64,000 bases of DNA from Neisseria dentiae (GCF_024580525.1 NZ_JANIKQ010000009.1:1-64000), one strand, 5' to 3'; shown: positions 44,734-54,713, counted from the stretch's first letter. Program-made: numbers and translations. The notes: a model not told the origin generated them from the letters alone.

Positions 44734-45987
44734 ATGTCCGACAAGCTGATTCTGGTCTTAAACTGCGGCAGCTCTTCATTGAAAGGCGCGTTAATCGACA
44801 ACCACAGCGGCGAAGTGATTTTAAGCTGCCTGGCCGAAAAACTGACCACGCCCGATGCCTACATCACCTTCAAATATTTCGAGCACCCCAACGTCAAACC
44901 TGCCGACCGCGCTTCATGGTTTAACGGCCGCGCCGACGGCGACAAACACGAAGTAAGCCTTTCGGGCAACCACGACCACACCGGCGCCGTGCAGGCCCTG
45001 CTGGTCGAACTCAAAACCCACGACCTGCAAAACCTGGTGAAAGCCATCGGCCACCGCGTGGTGCACGGCGGCGAAAAATACAGCGGCTCGGTGGTGATTA
45101 CCGACGACGTTATCGCCACCCTCGAAGAATGTATCCCGCTCGCCCCGCTGCACAACCCCGCCAACCTCACCGGCATCCGCGCCGCACAAAGCATCTTCCC
45201 CGAACTCACCAACGTGGGCGTGTTCGACACCGCCTTCCACCAAACCATGCCCGAGCACGCCTACACCTACGCCGTGCCGCGCGAGCTTTACCGCAAATAC
45301 GGCTTCCGCCGCTACGGTTTCCACGGCACCAGCTTCCGCTACGTCGCTCCCGCCGCCGCACAGATTCTCGGCAAAAACGTGGAAGACTGCGCCCTGGTGA
45401 TTGCCCACTTGGGCAACGGTGCCTCGGTTTGCGCCGTGAAAAACGGCGAATCGAAAGACACCAGTATGGGCGTTACCCCGCTGGAAGGCTTGGTGATGGG
45501 CACGCGCAGCGGCGACATCGACCCCAGCACCTGTTCGTTTCTCGCTGAAAACGCCGGCATGGACGTGAAAGCCGTAACCGACCTCTTAAACAAAAAATCC
45601 GGCCTGCTCGGCATTTCAGAGCTTTCCAACGACTGCCGCACCATTCAGGAAGCCGCCGACGAAGGCCATGCCGGCGCCAAACTCGCGCTGGAAGTGATGA
45701 CCTACCGTTTGGCAAAATACATCGCCTCCATGGCCGTGGCCACCGGCGGCATCGATGCCCTCGTGTTCACCGGCGGCATCGGCGAAAACTCCAACGTGGT
45801 GCGCAGCAAAACCGTGGGCTACTTGGGCTTTTTGGGCTTGACCATCGATGAAAAAGCCAACGACGCCACCCGCTTCGGTGCCGCAGGCATCATCAGCGAA
45901 GCCGGCAAAACCCCCGCGGTGCTGGTTGTGCCCACCAATGAAGAGCGCATGATTGCGATGGACACCGGCCGGCTGGCGGGTTTATAG
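44734..45987 (+). CDS. ackA: Acetate kinase
   Basis: The 417-residue ASKHA-fold kinase interconverts acetate and acetyl phosphate. LVLNCGSSSLKG at 7-18, GHRVVHGGEKY, VFDTAFHQTMP, HGTSFRYV, and FTGGIGENS are intact. It is somewhat longer than the usual 400 residues because of an insert near 60-75. AAAGGAG precedes the ATG. No pta gene is adjacent. A DUS terminator follows. Confidence 0.96.
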   Translation: MSDKLILVLNCGSSSLKGALIDNHSGEVILSCLAEKLTTPDAYITFKYFEHPNVKPADRASWFNGRADGDKHEVSLSGNHDHTGAVQALLVELKTHDLQNLVKAIGHRVVHGGEKYSGSVVITDDVIATLEECIPLAPLHNPANLTGIRAAQSIFPELTNVGVFDTAFHQTMPEHAYTYAVPRELYRKYGFRRYGFHGTSFRYVAPAAAQILGKNVEDCALVIAHLGNGASVCAVKNGESKDTSMGVTPLEGLVMGTRSGDIDPSTCSFLAENAGMDVKAVTDLLNKKSGLLGISELSNDCRTIQEAADEGHAGAKLALEVMTYRLAKYIASMAVATGGIDALVFTGGIGENSNVVRSKTVGYLGFLGLTIDEKANDATRFGAAGIISEAGKTPAVLVVPTNEERMIAMDTGRLAGL

Positions 45988-46035
45988 AACGGGCGGTTTA
46001 CCGTTCGAGCCGTAAAAACAGATTTTGTAAAAATA

Positions 46036-46071
46036 TCAGGCCGTCTGAAAAAATCTTTTCAGACGGCCTGA
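46036..46071 (+). terminator. DUS-pair terminator of ackA
   Basis: TCAGGCCGTCTGAAAA and TTTTCAGACGGCCTGA pair 50 bp past the ackA stop. Confidence 0.75.
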
Positions 46072-46111
46072 TACCTTTGTGCAATTCGTTTCGGTATCTT
46101 AAAACCCCTGT

Positions 46112-46189
46112 GTCATGCTCGGGCTTGACCCGAGCATCTTTTTGTTTCAAAAGAAATAACAGATACCCGGGTCAAGCCCGGGTATGACA
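46112..46189. repeat. Palindromic repeat C, complete paired copy
   Basis: GTCATGCTCGGGCTTGACCC and its near-complement (TACCCGGGTCAAGCCCGGGTATGAC part) flank a TTTTTGTTTCAAAAGAAATAACAG-type middle. It lies between the convergent ackA and argF genes. Confidence 0.75.
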
Positions 46190-46229
46190 TATGTACTTTT
46201 ATTAAGGCTATAACGGATTACATTCCCTA

Positions 46230-47222
46230 CTACGCCAGCGTAGCCACCAACACGGCTTTAATGGTGTGCATACGGTTTTCGGCCTGGTCGAACACCACCG
46301 ATGCCGGGCCTTCAAACACTTCTTCGGTTACTTCCACGCCGTCCATGCCGAAGGTTTGGTTGATCCAACCGCCGATTTTGGTTTCGCTGTTGTGGAATGC
46401 GGGCAGACAGTGCATGAATTTCACTTCAGGGTTCCCTGCCGCCGCCATCAGCGCGGCGTTCACCTGATAAGGCGCCAACAATTCGATGCGCTCTTTCCAC
46501 ACGCTTTCCGGCTCGCCCATCGACACCCACACATCGGTGTGGATATAGTCGACGCCGTTAACCGCTTCCTGCGGGTTTTCGGTTAACAGCAGGCGCGCGC
46601 CGCTTTTTTCGGCGGTTTCGCGGGCTTTGGCGACTAGTTCTTCAGACGGCCACAAATGGCGGGGCGCACCGATACGCACGTCCATGCCGAGAATGGCGCC
46701 GCCCAAAAGCAGCGAATTGCCCATGTTGTAGCGCGCGTCGCCCACATAAGCATAGGCGATTTGGCGCAGGGGTTTGCGGCAATGTTCGCGCATAGTGAGC
46801 ATATCGGCCAAAATCTGAGTGGGGTGAAATTCGTTGGTGAGGCCGTTATACACGGGCACGCCGGCATATTTGGCCAGCTCTTCCACGATTTCCTGGCCGA
46901 AGCCGCGGTATTCGATGGCGTCATACATGCGCCCCAGCACGCGGGCGGTGTCTTTGATGCTTTCTTTGTGGCCGATTTGGCTGCCGCCCGGTTCGAGATA
47001 GGTTACGTTTGCGCCCTGGTCGTAGGCGGCCACTTCAAACGCGCAGCGGGTGCGGGTGGAGGTTTTCTCAAAAATCAGCGCGATATTCCTGCCCCTCAGC
47101 CTGCGCTCTTCGCGGCCGCTTTTTTTGGCGGCCTTCAACTCGGCGGCAAGGTCGAGCAGATATTCGATTTCTTCGGGGGTGTAGTCCAACAACTTCAGAA
47201 AATGGCGGTTTTTGAGGTTCAT
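46230..47222 (-). CDS. argF: Ornithine carbamoyltransferase
   Basis: The 330-residue enzyme makes citrulline from ornithine and carbamoyl phosphate. The carbamoyl-phosphate loop STRTR is at 55-59, [12 protein letters not shown] and the ornithine-side MHCLPAFHN are intact. It is a single gene. A DUS lies within it (near 46642-46653) encoding PSEEL. Confidence 0.97.
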   Translation of the reverse strand: MNLKNRHFLKLLDYTPEEIEYLLDLAAELKAAKKSGREERRLRGRNIALIFEKTSTRTRCAFEVAAYDQGANVTYLEPGGSQIGHKESIKDTARVLGRMYDAIEYRGFGQEIVEELAKYAGVPVYNGLTNEFHPTQILADMLTMREHCRKPLRQIAYAYVGDARYNMGNSLLLGGAILGMDVRIGAPRHLWPSEELVAKARETAEKSGARLLLTENPQEAVNGVDYIHTDVWVSMGEPESVWKERIELLAPYQVNAALMAAAGNPEVKFMHCLPAFHNSETKIGGWINQTFGMDGVEVTEEVFEGPASVVFDQAENRMHTIKAVLVATLA

Positions 47223-47338
47223 AGCGGTTGCTTTCTTGGTGGGTTTCAGACGGCCTTCTGAACGGCAACGGTTTGTTTCGGATAGTAATGGATTTCGGCT
47301 GTTATCACAAACCGTTGCGCAACGGTTTTTGACGGAAA

Positions 47339-48445
47339 TTAAACTGCTTTCAAACGGTAAAGGCTGGTGGTTTCCCTACTGCGCGCGAAAGCCAGCGGGT
47401 CGTCGGCATCGGCGGCCTTGCGGTGTGCGGGCACCGTTTGCAGAACATCTGCCACAGCCAGCGAGGCCGTCTGAAAGCATTGTTGCAGAAAATCGGCTTG
47501 GCGCAGGTGCAGGTGTTCGGCCAAATCCGACATCACCAGCCAGGCTTCGCCGTTGGGGTTCAACCGTTCGCGCACGCCGTTTAAAAAGCCTTGCAGCATG
47601 GCATGGCCGGGATCATAAAGCGCGGCTTCGACGGCTGAAGTGGGTTTGGCGGGCAGCCACGGCGGATTGCAGACGATTAAATCGGCGCGCCCCTGCGGGA
47701 ACAGATCGGTTTCTTCAATCTGCACGCGCCCGCCATACCCCAAACGCCCGATATTGGCGCGGGCGCAAGCGATGGCACGCGGGTTGGTGTCGGTGGCGGT
47801 GATATGGGGAATGCCGCGCGCCGCCAGCAGAGCGGCGATTACGCCAGAACCCGTGCCGATGTCGAACGCGCTTTCGCAAGGTTCGGGCAGCGGCGCACGG
47901 GCAATCAGGCCGAGGTATTCGCCGCGCAAAGGCGAAAACACGCCGAACGGCACATGAACGGCGGCATTCAGCTCCGGCACGAACACGCCTTTTTTGTGCC
48001 ATTCGTGCGCGCCGATAAAGCCCAGCAACTGATTGAGCGGCAGCAGGAAAGGCTTGCTGTTCGGTTCGCCGTACACATCGGCCAGCACACCGCGCACATC
48101 CGGCGCACGCGGCAGATCGAGGGCAAAACCCGCACCGATTTCCACCGCCAGCATATTCAGCACGCGGCTGGTTTGCGCCTGCCGCATACGGTGGTTATGA
48201 AAGGCCGTCTGAACATCCGCCTGCCGGGCAACGGGTTTGCGCACGCGTTTTTTCATTGCCGCCAACACCTGCTTGGCGTTGTGAAAATCACCCGTCCACA
48301 CCGTGGCGGTGTGCGCATACGCCTGCTTCAAAACCGCATCGGCGCCACATTCGTGCAGATAAACCGCCTGCTGCGGCGGCTTTTGCGTGCTTTCGTTGCG
48401 CCATTCGGCGGAGGTTTCGCGGTTGGTGGGAATCAAAACAGGCAT
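47339..48445 (-). CDS. Class I SAM-dependent methyltransferase (PrmC/RsmC-like fold)
   Basis: The 368-residue protein has an N-terminal domain (1-185) without clear family and a C-terminal Rossmann methyltransferase domain: [15 protein letters not shown] (194-208), ATDTNPRAI, and NPPW at 260-263. NPPW is used by enzymes that methylate planar nitrogens (glutamine in release factors, adenine or guanine in nucleic acids). The substrate cannot be named from sequence alone. The start MPVLIPTN was preferred over one seven codons earlier. Confidence 0.75.
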   Translation of the reverse strand: MPVLIPTNRETSAEWRNESTQKPPQQAVYLHECGADAVLKQAYAHTATVWTGDFHNAKQVLAAMKKRVRKPVARQADVQTAFHNHRMRQAQTSRVLNMLAVEIGAGFALDLPRAPDVRGVLADVYGEPNSKPFLLPLNQLLGFIGAHEWHKKGVFVPELNAAVHVPFGVFSPLRGEYLGLIARAPLPEPCESAFDIGTGSGVIAALLAARGIPHITATDTNPRAIACARANIGRLGYGGRVQIEETDLFPQGRADLIVCNPPWLPAKPTSAVEAALYDPGHAMLQGFLNGVRERLNPNGEAWLVMSDLAEHLHLRQADFLQQCFQTASLAVADVLQTVPAHRKAADADDPLAFARSRETTSLYRLKAV

Positions 48446-48564
48446 GGCGGTTTGGCGTGAACGCAAAATTAAAGAAGTGGAGTTTACTATATTTGACCGG
48501 CGGTGTTTGGCTTAATGGATATTTGAATTTCAAGCGCTCTTGTACCTTTGCCTAACCAGACAAT

Positions 48565-48629
48565 AAAGGCCGTCTGAAAATACGGCAGCAATGTAGAAGT
48601 ACACTACCGCGGTTTTCAGACGGCCTTTG
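48565..48629 (-). terminator. Spaced DUS pair after fabI
   Basis: AAAGGCCGTCTGAAAA and TTTTCAGACGGCCTTT are inverted with a 31-base loop containing a smaller pairing (ACTAC/GTAG). It lies 25 bp beyond the fabI stop. Confidence 0.6.
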
Positions 48630-48653
48630 TTGATGCTTGAAACAAGCGCCGGA

Positions 48654-49448
48654 TTAAGCCTTTTCTTCGGGATCGTTCAACGCGTTGATGCTGTAACCGC
48701 CGTCAACATAAGTGATTTCGCCGGTAATGCCTGAAGACAGGTCGGACAGCAGGAAAGCGGCGGTGTTACCCACTTCTTCGATGGTTACGTTGCGGCCGAG
48801 CGGGTTGTGCGAAGCCACATGGTTGAGCAGTTTGCTGAAATCGGCAATGCCCGAAGCGGCCAGCGTTTTGATCGGGCCGGCGGAAATGCCGTTGCAGCGG
48901 ATACCTTCTTTGCCCAAGCAGGCGGCGGTGAAGCGGATGCCGGCTTCGAGGCTGGCTTTGGCCATGCCCATCACATTGTAGTGCGGAATCGCACGCACCG
49001 CGCCCAGGTAGGTGAGTGCGACAATCGAGCCGTTGCGGCCCTGCATCATCGGGCGGGCGGCTTTGGCCAGCGCGGGCAGGCTGTAGGCGGAAACTTCGTG
49101 GGCGATTTTAAAGGCTTCGCGGCTGATGCTGTCTAAAAAGTCGCCGTCGAGCGCTTCGCGCGGGGCGAAACCGATGGAATGCACCAAACCGTCGAGGCCG
49201 TCCCACGCTTTGCCCAAGTCGGCAAAAGTTTGTGCGATTTCTTCGTCGCTCTGCACGTCGCAGCGGAACACCAGCTCCGAACCCAGCTCGGCGGCCATTT
49301 TGCGCACGCGCTCTTCCAGTTTGTCGACAACATAAGTAAACGCCAAATCCGCGCCTTGTTCGCGGCAGGCTTTGGCAATGCCGTAAGCGATGGAACGCTC
49401 GGAAATCATGCCGGTGATGAGGATTTTTTTACCTTGCAAAAAGCCCAT
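48654..49448 (-). CDS. fabI: Enoyl-[acyl-carrier-protein] reductase (NADH), FabI
   Basis: The 264-residue short-chain dehydrogenase completes each fatty-acid elongation cycle. [27 protein letters not shown] holds the NAD site with the FabI-type ISERSIAYG; catalytic YNVMGMAKA has the Tyr and Lys (YX6K). AGGAT precedes the ATG. It is a single gene. Confidence 0.97.
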   Translation of the reverse strand: MGFLQGKKILITGMISERSIAYGIAKACREQGADLAFTYVVDKLEERVRKMAAELGSELVFRCDVQSDEEIAQTFADLGKAWDGLDGLVHSIGFAPREALDGDFLDSISREAFKIAHEVSAYSLPALAKAARPMMQGRNGSIVALTYLGAVRAIPHYNVMGMAKASLEAGIRFTAACLGKEGIRCNGISAGPIKTLAASGIADFSKLLNHVASHNPLGRNVTIEEVGNTAAFLLSDLSSGITGEITYVDGGYSINALNDPEEKA

Positions 49449-49558
49449 GTTGATTATCCTTAAGTAGAGGTTTTGCGGTTTGCTTAAAACGGCGCATTAT
49501 ATCAAAACACGCGCTTTCGGCATAGAAAACAAATGTTTTGGGCGGATGAGGCCGTTTT

Positions 49559-49915
49559 TCAGGCCGGCTTGCCGAACACTTGCCCGTATTCAGCCGCCTG
49601 AAACCCTGCATAGCAGCGGCTGTTGCGGCACAAAACCGGCCTTTTGATCAGGCTGGGGTGGGCCGCCATCAGCTTCACCGCGCCCGCCTGCGTATCTGCT
49701 TCGGCCTGCTCGGCGCCGCTGAGTTTTCGCCAAGTGGTGCCGCGCTTGTTCAGCAGGGTTTCGAGCGGAATGTGTTGCAGCCAGCTTTCAATCAGCGCTT
49801 CGTCGGGCGGCGTTTTTTTGAAGTCGGAAAATTCGTAATCCACACCGTTTTCGGCCAGCCACGCGCGGGCTTTTTTCACGGTGTCGCAGTTGGGAATACC
49901 GTAAACCACAGTCAT
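49559..49915 (-). CDS. ArsC/Spx-family protein (YffB-like)
   Basis: The 118-residue thioredoxin-fold protein has VVYGIPNCDTVKKARAWL near 3-20 with a single active-site Cys, FSDFKKTPP, and IKRPVLCR near 95. This matches Spx/YffB proteins, not proven arsenate reductases. No ars genes are nearby. GGAAGGAA precedes the ATG at MTVVYG. Confidence 0.85.
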   Translation of the reverse strand: MTVVYGIPNCDTVKKARAWLAENGVDYEFSDFKKTPPDEALIESWLQHIPLETLLNKRGTTWRKLSGAEQAEADTQAGAVKLMAAHPSLIKRPVLCRNSRCYAGFQAAEYGQVFGKPA

Positions 49916-50031
49916 TGTTTTTCCTTCCATACGTTCAGACGGCCTGATTGTAAAACCGCTGCGGAGGTTTGTCATGCGGCAAAAAAAGAGCTATGCTTTT
50001 TTTAACCGCATTATCGATATGGAGCCAAACT

Positions 50032-50667
50032 ATGTATAAAACCGCTTTTGCCGCTTCCGCCGCCCTGCTGCTGGTCGCCTGCTCGGGATCGCAGCCCGAC
50101 AAAGCAACTTTTGAAAAAGCCATCAACCAATATTCGGCCGCGCAAGGCGTGTGTATGCCTTTGGTTTTGGATGTGGAAAACGGCTTGTTAACGGGTGCGG
50201 CCGTGGTGGGCGAGCCGCTGGTGAAAATCGCCGAGCGCGATTCGGAAGGTCGGAAAATCAACGAATCCGCCCTCAAACAAATGCGCCTGCTCGATAAAGA
50301 AGGCTTCTACAAACAGGCGCGCGCCGAAACCGTGCCCTCGCCCGAAAACGGCCGTGAAATCAAGGTGCAGGTTTACGAGTTAACCGACAAAGGCAAGGCA
50401 CAGGCCCGCCCCGGCCCCGACGGTGCGCGCTTCTGCATCGGCTCGCTGAAAGTGGAAAAAATCAACTGGTTCACCGAGCCTACGCCCGCCGACGGGGTAA
50501 CCGTGTCGAAAGTGTCTTACGAAGCGAGGCTGGAAACCGCCAAATGGGCCGAGCAGTTTATGCGCGAAGGCGGCAGTAACTGGAAACACCCCGATGCCAC
50601 GCGCACGCTGGTGGCAACGATGGTGAAAACCAACGACGGCTGGCGCGATATCCGCGAACTGCGCTGA
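50032..50667 (+). CDS. Hypothetical lipoprotein (211 aa)
   Basis: A signal peptide with lipobox LLLVACSG places the mature N-terminus at about C17. The remaining 195 residues are soluble and charged, with no repeats. I do not recognise the family; a VYELTDKGKAQ segment and a late YEARLETAKWAEQFM segment are its most distinct parts. GGAG lies before the ATG. It diverges from the Spx/ArsC gene. Confidence 0.75.
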   Translation: MYKTAFAASAALLLVACSGSQPDKATFEKAINQYSAAQGVCMPLVLDVENGLLTGAAVVGEPLVKIAERDSEGRKINESALKQMRLLDKEGFYKQARAETVPSPENGREIKVQVYELTDKGKAQARPGPDGARFCIGSLKVEKINWFTEPTPADGVTVSKVSYEARLETAKWAEQFMREGGSNWKHPDATRTLVATMVKTNDGWRDIRELR

Positions 50668-51002
50668 GTGCCCGCCAATTCGCTGCTTGGCAGATTTTGA
50701 CTATAAGCAAGTGCGCGTATTGATAAAGGCCGTCTGAAAACCCTGCACCGGGCAGGAAATGTTTCAGACGGCCTGAAATTTTCGTTTTTTAATTCTGCCG
50801 AAATTCCGGCTTGAGGACTTTGCAAAATCAGTCGATATTTAAAGCCTCTGCGTCATGCCCGGGCTTGACGATGGTTGGATATTTCAGACGGCCTTAAGGT
50901 ATTTTTGCCAAGTTCTTGGCCTTTATCCGTTATATCAATCTGTCTGCTTTATAAAAAACACATTTTCCGAAAAACGCCCGCCTTTGCAAAATATCCGGCC
51001 TG
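50668..51002. other. Intergenic region between lipoprotein and phosphatase genes
   Basis: It holds a DUS hairpin (50728-50775), two solo CTTTGCAAAA motifs (near 50816 and 50980), a fragment of repeat C (about 50854-50872, GTCATGCCCGGGCTTGACG) and a further single DUS. No gene is visible. Confidence 0.65.
50728..50775 (+). terminator. DUS-pair terminator of the lipoprotein gene
   Basis: AGGCCGTCTGAAA and TTTCAGACGGCCT are inverted around a loop that has its own CCTGC/GCAGG pairing, 60 bp after the stop. Confidence 0.65.
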
Positions 51003-51650
51003 CTAAATATGTGCCAGCAAATCCAAAGGTTTATCAATCGCCACATCATACGGCCATTGGGCGGTGTTGTCGTCGGCCGCGATGTAGCCCCAGTTGGCGA
51101 GCACGGTTTTCATGCCGGCGTTTCTGCCCGCCTGCATATCGCGTTCGGCATCGCCCACATAAATGCAGTTGCCGGGCTTCACGCCGATTTGTTCGCAGGC
51201 ATAAAACATGGGCAGGGTGCTGGGTTTGGCTTCGGCGCAGGTGTCGCCGCTTACCACCACGGCGGGCGGCACGGTAAAGCCGAGTTTGGGCACCAGGCGG
51301 TGGGTGAAGGTGTGCGGCTTGTTGGTAATGATGCCCCAGCGGATATTGCGCCCGTTTAATCCGGCTATCAACTCGTTGATTCCGTTAAACAAAACGGTTT
51401 CTTTATCGAAACAGCGTTCGTATTCGGCCAGGTATTCCTGCCGCCATACGCCGTGCTCGGGGTGGGTTTTGCCGATACCTGCGCCCATTAAAATCAGGCC
51501 GCTGGCGCCGTGGCTGGCAACGGGGCGGATTTCGGCCATGCTTTTTTCGGGCAGGCCGCGGCGGCGCAGCAGGGTGTTGAGCGCACCGCCCAAATCGAGC
51601 GCGGTGTCGGCAAGTGTGCCGTCCAAATCGAATAATACGGCTTCGGTCAT
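51003..51650 (-). CDS. gph: HAD-superfamily phosphatase, Gph/MupP type
   Basis: The 215-residue phosphatase has the nucleophile motif LFDLDGTLADTA at 6-17, motif II TNKPH, and motif IV YVGDAERDMQAGRNAG. Sequence and length fit phosphoglycolate phosphatase or the related MupP that dephosphorylates MurNAc-6-phosphate during cell-wall recycling; mpl, which acts in peptidoglycan recycling too, occurs in this genome. The two cannot be separated by eye. AGGAAT precedes the ATG. Confidence 0.85.
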   Translation of the reverse strand: MTEAVLFDLDGTLADTALDLGGALNTLLRRRGLPEKSMAEIRPVASHGASGLILMGAGIGKTHPEHGVWRQEYLAEYERCFDKETVLFNGINELIAGLNGRNIRWGIITNKPHTFTHRLVPKLGFTVPPAVVVSGDTCAEAKPSTLPMFYACEQIGVKPGNCIYVGDAERDMQAGRNAGMKTVLANWGYIAADDNTAQWPYDVAIDKPLDLLAHI

Positions 51651-51708
51651 GATGAATGATTCCTTTATGAATGTAAGCGGCAGGCCGAGACCTTTACAAA
51701 AATACTTA

Positions 51709-51736
51709 AGGCCGTCTGAAATATTTCAGACGGCCT
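51709..51736. terminator. DUS-pair palindrome between gph and hemC
   Basis: AGGCCGTCTGAAAT joins ATTTCAGACGGCCT without loop, a 28-bp perfect palindrome. Element B starts at the next base. For hemC, transcription would cross element B first. Confidence 0.6.
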
Positions 51737-51924
51737 AGGGCGTGTAGTCAGAAGGCTTGTGGAGCGGTTTTTTGAGGAAAAATCCGCAGATGCAAGGCAA
51801 AAAGCGCAGCAAGATTGAACATCTTGCGAGCATTTTAGCTTCGCAAGTCCGCTACGCTACCTAACGCCGCAGATGCGGATTTTAACCAAAAATACCGCCG
51901 CAACGCCTTCTGACTACACTCCCT
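51737..51924. repeat. Non-autonomous element B, long copy (188 bp)
   Basis: Ends AGGGCGTGTAGTCAGAAGGC and GCCTTCTGACTACACTCCCT are inverted. It equals the copy at 24831-24993 apart from point changes and about 24 extra bases near 51839-51863. It ends three bases before the hemC stop codon. Confidence 0.85.
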
Positions 51925-51927
51925 AGT

Positions 51928-52872
51928 TTATTCAGGCATATCCTGTTCGTTCAAAATCGCCCGAATCAGCGCCACGGCGCCATCGTCGGCCAGTTTTTTG
52001 GCGACGGCGCGGCCGAGCGCGTCGGCATAGGCCAGCGGGGCCTCGGCTTCGGCCTGCAACACCACCGAGCCGTCGGGATGGCCGACCAGCGCGCGCAGGG
52101 TCAGCAGGCCGTTCTCTTCGGTGCAATAGGCGGCCAGCGGCACTTGGCAGCTGCCGTCCAACGCGCGGGCGAGCGCGCGCTCGGCGGTAACGCAGGCGTT
52201 GGTAACGGGGTGGTTGAGCGGGTTGAGCACTTCGAGCAAATCGTAGCGGTGGGCGGCGATTTCTATGCCCAATGCGCCCTGCCCTGCGGCGGGCAGGCTT
52301 TCGGAAGGCGGCAGAATCAGGCAGATGCGTTCGTTTAAACCCAAGCGCTGCAAACCGGCGGCGGCAAGGATAATGGCATCGTATTCGCCGTTATCCAGCT
52401 TGGCCAAACGGGTTTGTACGTTGCCGCGCAGGGGTTTGACGGTTAAATGCGGAAAACGGGCGCGCAGCTGCGCTTCGCGGCGCAGGCTTGATGTGCCGAC
52501 CACCGCGCCGGCGGGCAGGTCTTCCAAACGCTCGAAGCGGTTGGAAACAAACGCATCAAACGGATTGGCGCGCTCGCCGATGGCCGCCAGTGCAAAGCCG
52601 GGCGGCAGCTCCATCGGCACGTCTTTAATCGAATGCACGGCCAAATCGGCGCGGCCGTCTTGCAGGGCCTGTTCCAACTCTTTGATAAACAGCCCTTTGC
52701 CGCCGATTTTCGACAGGGTTTTATCGAGAATCTGGTCGCCGCGTGTGGTCATGCCGAGGATTTCCACTTCGCAATCAGGGTAAAGCTGTTTCAGACGGCC
52801 TTGGATATGCTCGGCCTGCCACATGGCCAGCGCGCTTTCGCGGCTGGCGATAATGAGTTTTTTCGGAGTCAT
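51928..52872 (-). CDS. hemC: Porphobilinogen deaminase (hydroxymethylbilane synthase)
   Basis: The 314-residue enzyme builds the linear tetrapyrrole for heme. [18 protein letters not shown] at the start, the FIKELEQAL and HSIKDVP motifs, and [12 protein letters not shown] with the dipyrromethane-anchoring C242 are intact. No hemD lies next to it. Element B touches its 3' end without altering the reading frame's length. Confidence 0.97.
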   Translation of the reverse strand: MTPKKLIIASRESALAMWQAEHIQGRLKQLYPDCEVEILGMTTRGDQILDKTLSKIGGKGLFIKELEQALQDGRADLAVHSIKDVPMELPPGFALAAIGERANPFDAFVSNRFERLEDLPAGAVVGTSSLRREAQLRARFPHLTVKPLRGNVQTRLAKLDNGEYDAIILAAAGLQRLGLNERICLILPPSESLPAAGQGALGIEIAAHRYDLLEVLNPLNHPVTNACVTAERALARALDGSCQVPLAAYCTEENGLLTLRALVGHPDGSVVLQAEAEAPLAYADALGRAVAKKLADDGAVALIRAILNEQDMPE

Positions 52873-52911
52873 GTTTTGCTTTGAAAAACGGGTGAAACGG
52901 GGCGCATAAGT

Positions 52912-53244
52912 CTAACACAAACTTTCTACCGCCACCGCCTGATTGTAGCGCCCCAGCGGCCCGAAACCGTTACCGTTGTTTTGGGCTTTGGTAAGGATGC
53001 GGCCGTTGATGCACACATCGTTCAGGGTAACGTTATACGCGTTTTGCCCGGCGCGTACCCGCGCGGCCTCGTCGGCGAGCAAACGGCTGTTGCCGGTCAG
53101 ATAATAAGCCTGGTTTTGATAAACGAACTCGGCCCGCTCAAACGAAAAATGCACGCTGCCCTTCATCTGCTCCGCGTCGGCCTGCGCTTTGTGGAAACAA
53201 GCGCCCGCAAGCAGGATGCAGCCTGCCAACAAAATCTTTTCCAT
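52912..53244 (-). CDS. Small hypothetical lipoprotein (110 aa)
   Basis: The start at MEKILL gives a signal peptide with lipobox LLAGAC and lipid Cys at about 16. The mature 95 residues contain FSFERAEFVYQNQAYYL and NDVCINGRILTKAQ; one or two Cys could form a disulfide. I do not recognise a family. It stands 39 bp upstream of hemC on the same strand and may share its transcript. Confidence 0.68.
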   Translation of the reverse strand: MEKILLAGCILLAGACFHKAQADAEQMKGSVHFSFERAEFVYQNQAYYLTGNSRLLADEAARVRAGQNAYNVTLNDVCINGRILTKAQNNGNGFGPLGRYNQAVAVESLC

Positions 53245-53308
53245 CAATCTGCCGCTCCGAAATCGGGTGTGCCGCAATGGTAACACGCACCCGATAAAGT
53301 TTCTTAGC

Positions 53309-53344
53309 TTTCAGACGGCCTTATGCTATATTGCCGTCTGAAAA
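53309..53344. other. DUS pair upstream of ybeY
   Basis: TTTCAGACGGCC and GCCGTCTGAAA are inverted around TTATGCTATATT. TATATT (53336-53331 region) in the loop could be a -10 for ybeY, which starts at 53361. Divergent genes on both sides make a terminator role unlikely. Confidence 0.35.
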
Positions 53345-53360
53345 AACACCGGCCTTAATC

Positions 53361-53864
53361 ATGAAACGCGCCAAAAAATACCCTTTTCTCAAATTGCAGC
53401 GGCAGCGCTTTGCGCTGCATTTCAGCAACCAAAGCAACATAAACGGCCTGCCCGCCGAACGCGATTTCTACCGCTGGATATGGTATGCGCTGAAACACCG
53501 CTTCCGCCGTGCCGAAATCAGCCTGATCCTGCTTGATGAAGAAGCCGCCCGCGCCTACAACCGCGACTACCGCGGCAAAGACTATGCCACCAATGTATTG
53601 AGTTTTGCCTTCAACGAAGGCGAAATTTTTCCCGATCAGCTTTCAGACGGCCTCTACGGCGATTTGGTTATCTGCCCGCAAGTGGTGCTCAAAGAAGCCG
53701 CCGAGCAAGGCAAAACGCCCGAGCAGCATTTCGCCCACCTCACTCTGCACGGCACGCTGCACCTGATGGGCTACGACCACATCGACGAGGCCGAAGCCGA
53801 AATCATGGAAACACTTGAAACCCGCCTGCTGAATCAGTTAGGATACCCCAACCCGTATGTTTGA
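53361..53864 (+). CDS. ybeY: Endoribonuclease YbeY (16S rRNA maturation)
   Basis: The 167-residue zinc protein has the hallmark HLTLHGTLHLMGYDH near 132-146, supplying the three His ligands, and NRDYRGKDYATNVLSF. It takes part in 16S rRNA 3'-end processing and ribosome quality control. The start MKRAKK was chosen by family length. A DUS inside the gene (53642-53653) encodes LSDGL. corC follows after 18 bp. Confidence 0.94.
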   Translation: MKRAKKYPFLKLQRQRFALHFSNQSNINGLPAERDFYRWIWYALKHRFRRAEISLILLDEEAARAYNRDYRGKDYATNVLSFAFNEGEIFPDQLSDGLYGDLVICPQVVLKEAAEQGKTPEQHFAHLTLHGTLHLMGYDHIDEAEAEIMETLETRLLNQLGYPNPYV

Positions 53865-53882
53865 TTAGGATTGAACACCAAA

Positions 53883-54713
53883 ATGGACGACAGCCAGTCG
53901 AAACCTTCTTTTTTTGAACGCATCATCTCCCGCATTTCGGGCGACGCCCCCGATTCCGCCGAAGACGTCGTCAGCCTGCTGCGCCAAGCGCACGAGCAGG
54001 AAGTGTTTGACGGCGAAACCCTGCAACACCTTGAAAAAATGCTGGATTTCGCCGAACTCGAAGTGCGCGACGCCATGATTACCCGCAGCCAGATGGATGT
54101 TATCAAAGCCGGCGAGAGCATGGAGCGCATCATCGCCTACATCATCGAAACCGCCCACTCGCGCTTTCCCGTTATCGGCGAAGACAAAGACAACGTGCTG
54201 GGCATCCTGCACGCCAAAGACCTGCTCAAATACGCCCTCAGCCCCGAACAGTTCAACCTGCAAAGCATCTTGCGCCCCGCCGTGTTCGTGCCCGAAAGCA
54301 AACCGCTCAACGCCCTGCTGAAAGAATTCCGCGAGCAGCGCAACCACATGGCGGTGGTGGTGGACGAATACGGCGGCATCTCCGGCCTGGTTACGTTTGA
54401 AGACATCATCGAACAGATTATCGGCGACATCGAAGACGAATTCGACGAAGACGAAAGCGCCGACAACATCTTCCCCGTTTCCGCCGAACGCTTCCGCATC
54501 AACGCCGTTACCGAAATCGAAGACATCAACGAATATTTCGGCACCGACTACAGCGACGAAGAAGCCGACACCATCGGCGGGCTGGTGATTCAGGAAATCG
54601 GCCACCTGCCCGTGCGCGGCGAAAAAGTTATTATCGGCCCCCTGCAATTCACCGTCGCCCGCGCCGACAACCGCAGGCTGCATACGCTGATGGCGATTCG
54701 GGTGAAAGAATAG
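53883..54713 (+). CDS. corC: CorC/HlyC-family CBS-domain protein
   Basis: The 276-residue cytoplasmic protein has two CBS domains (about 65-185, with MITRSQMDVIKAGES and HMAVVVDEYGGISGLVTFEDI) and a C-terminal CorC_HlyC domain (about 200-275, ending LHTLMAIRVKE). The family is linked to Mg/Co homeostasis. A TTG 12 bases earlier is in frame, but the ATG is preferred. ybeY-corC is a conserved pair in proteobacteria; lnt, which often follows, is absent. Confidence 0.9.
   Translation: MDDSQSKPSFFERIISRISGDAPDSAEDVVSLLRQAHEQEVFDGETLQHLEKMLDFAELEVRDAMITRSQMDVIKAGESMERIIAYIIETAHSRFPVIGEDKDNVLGILHAKDLLKYALSPEQFNLQSILRPAVFVPESKPLNALLKEFREQRNHMAVVVDEYGGISGLVTFEDIIEQIIGDIEDEFDEDESADNIFPVSAERFRINAVTEIEDINEYFGTDYSDEEADTIGGLVIQEIGHLPVRGEKVIIGPLQFTVARADNRRLHTLMAIRVKE

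Noticed and set aside
46112..46189. CRISPR-like repeat/spacer pattern in repeat C
   Set aside because: Copies are kilobases apart, without regular spacers, and no cas genes are present.
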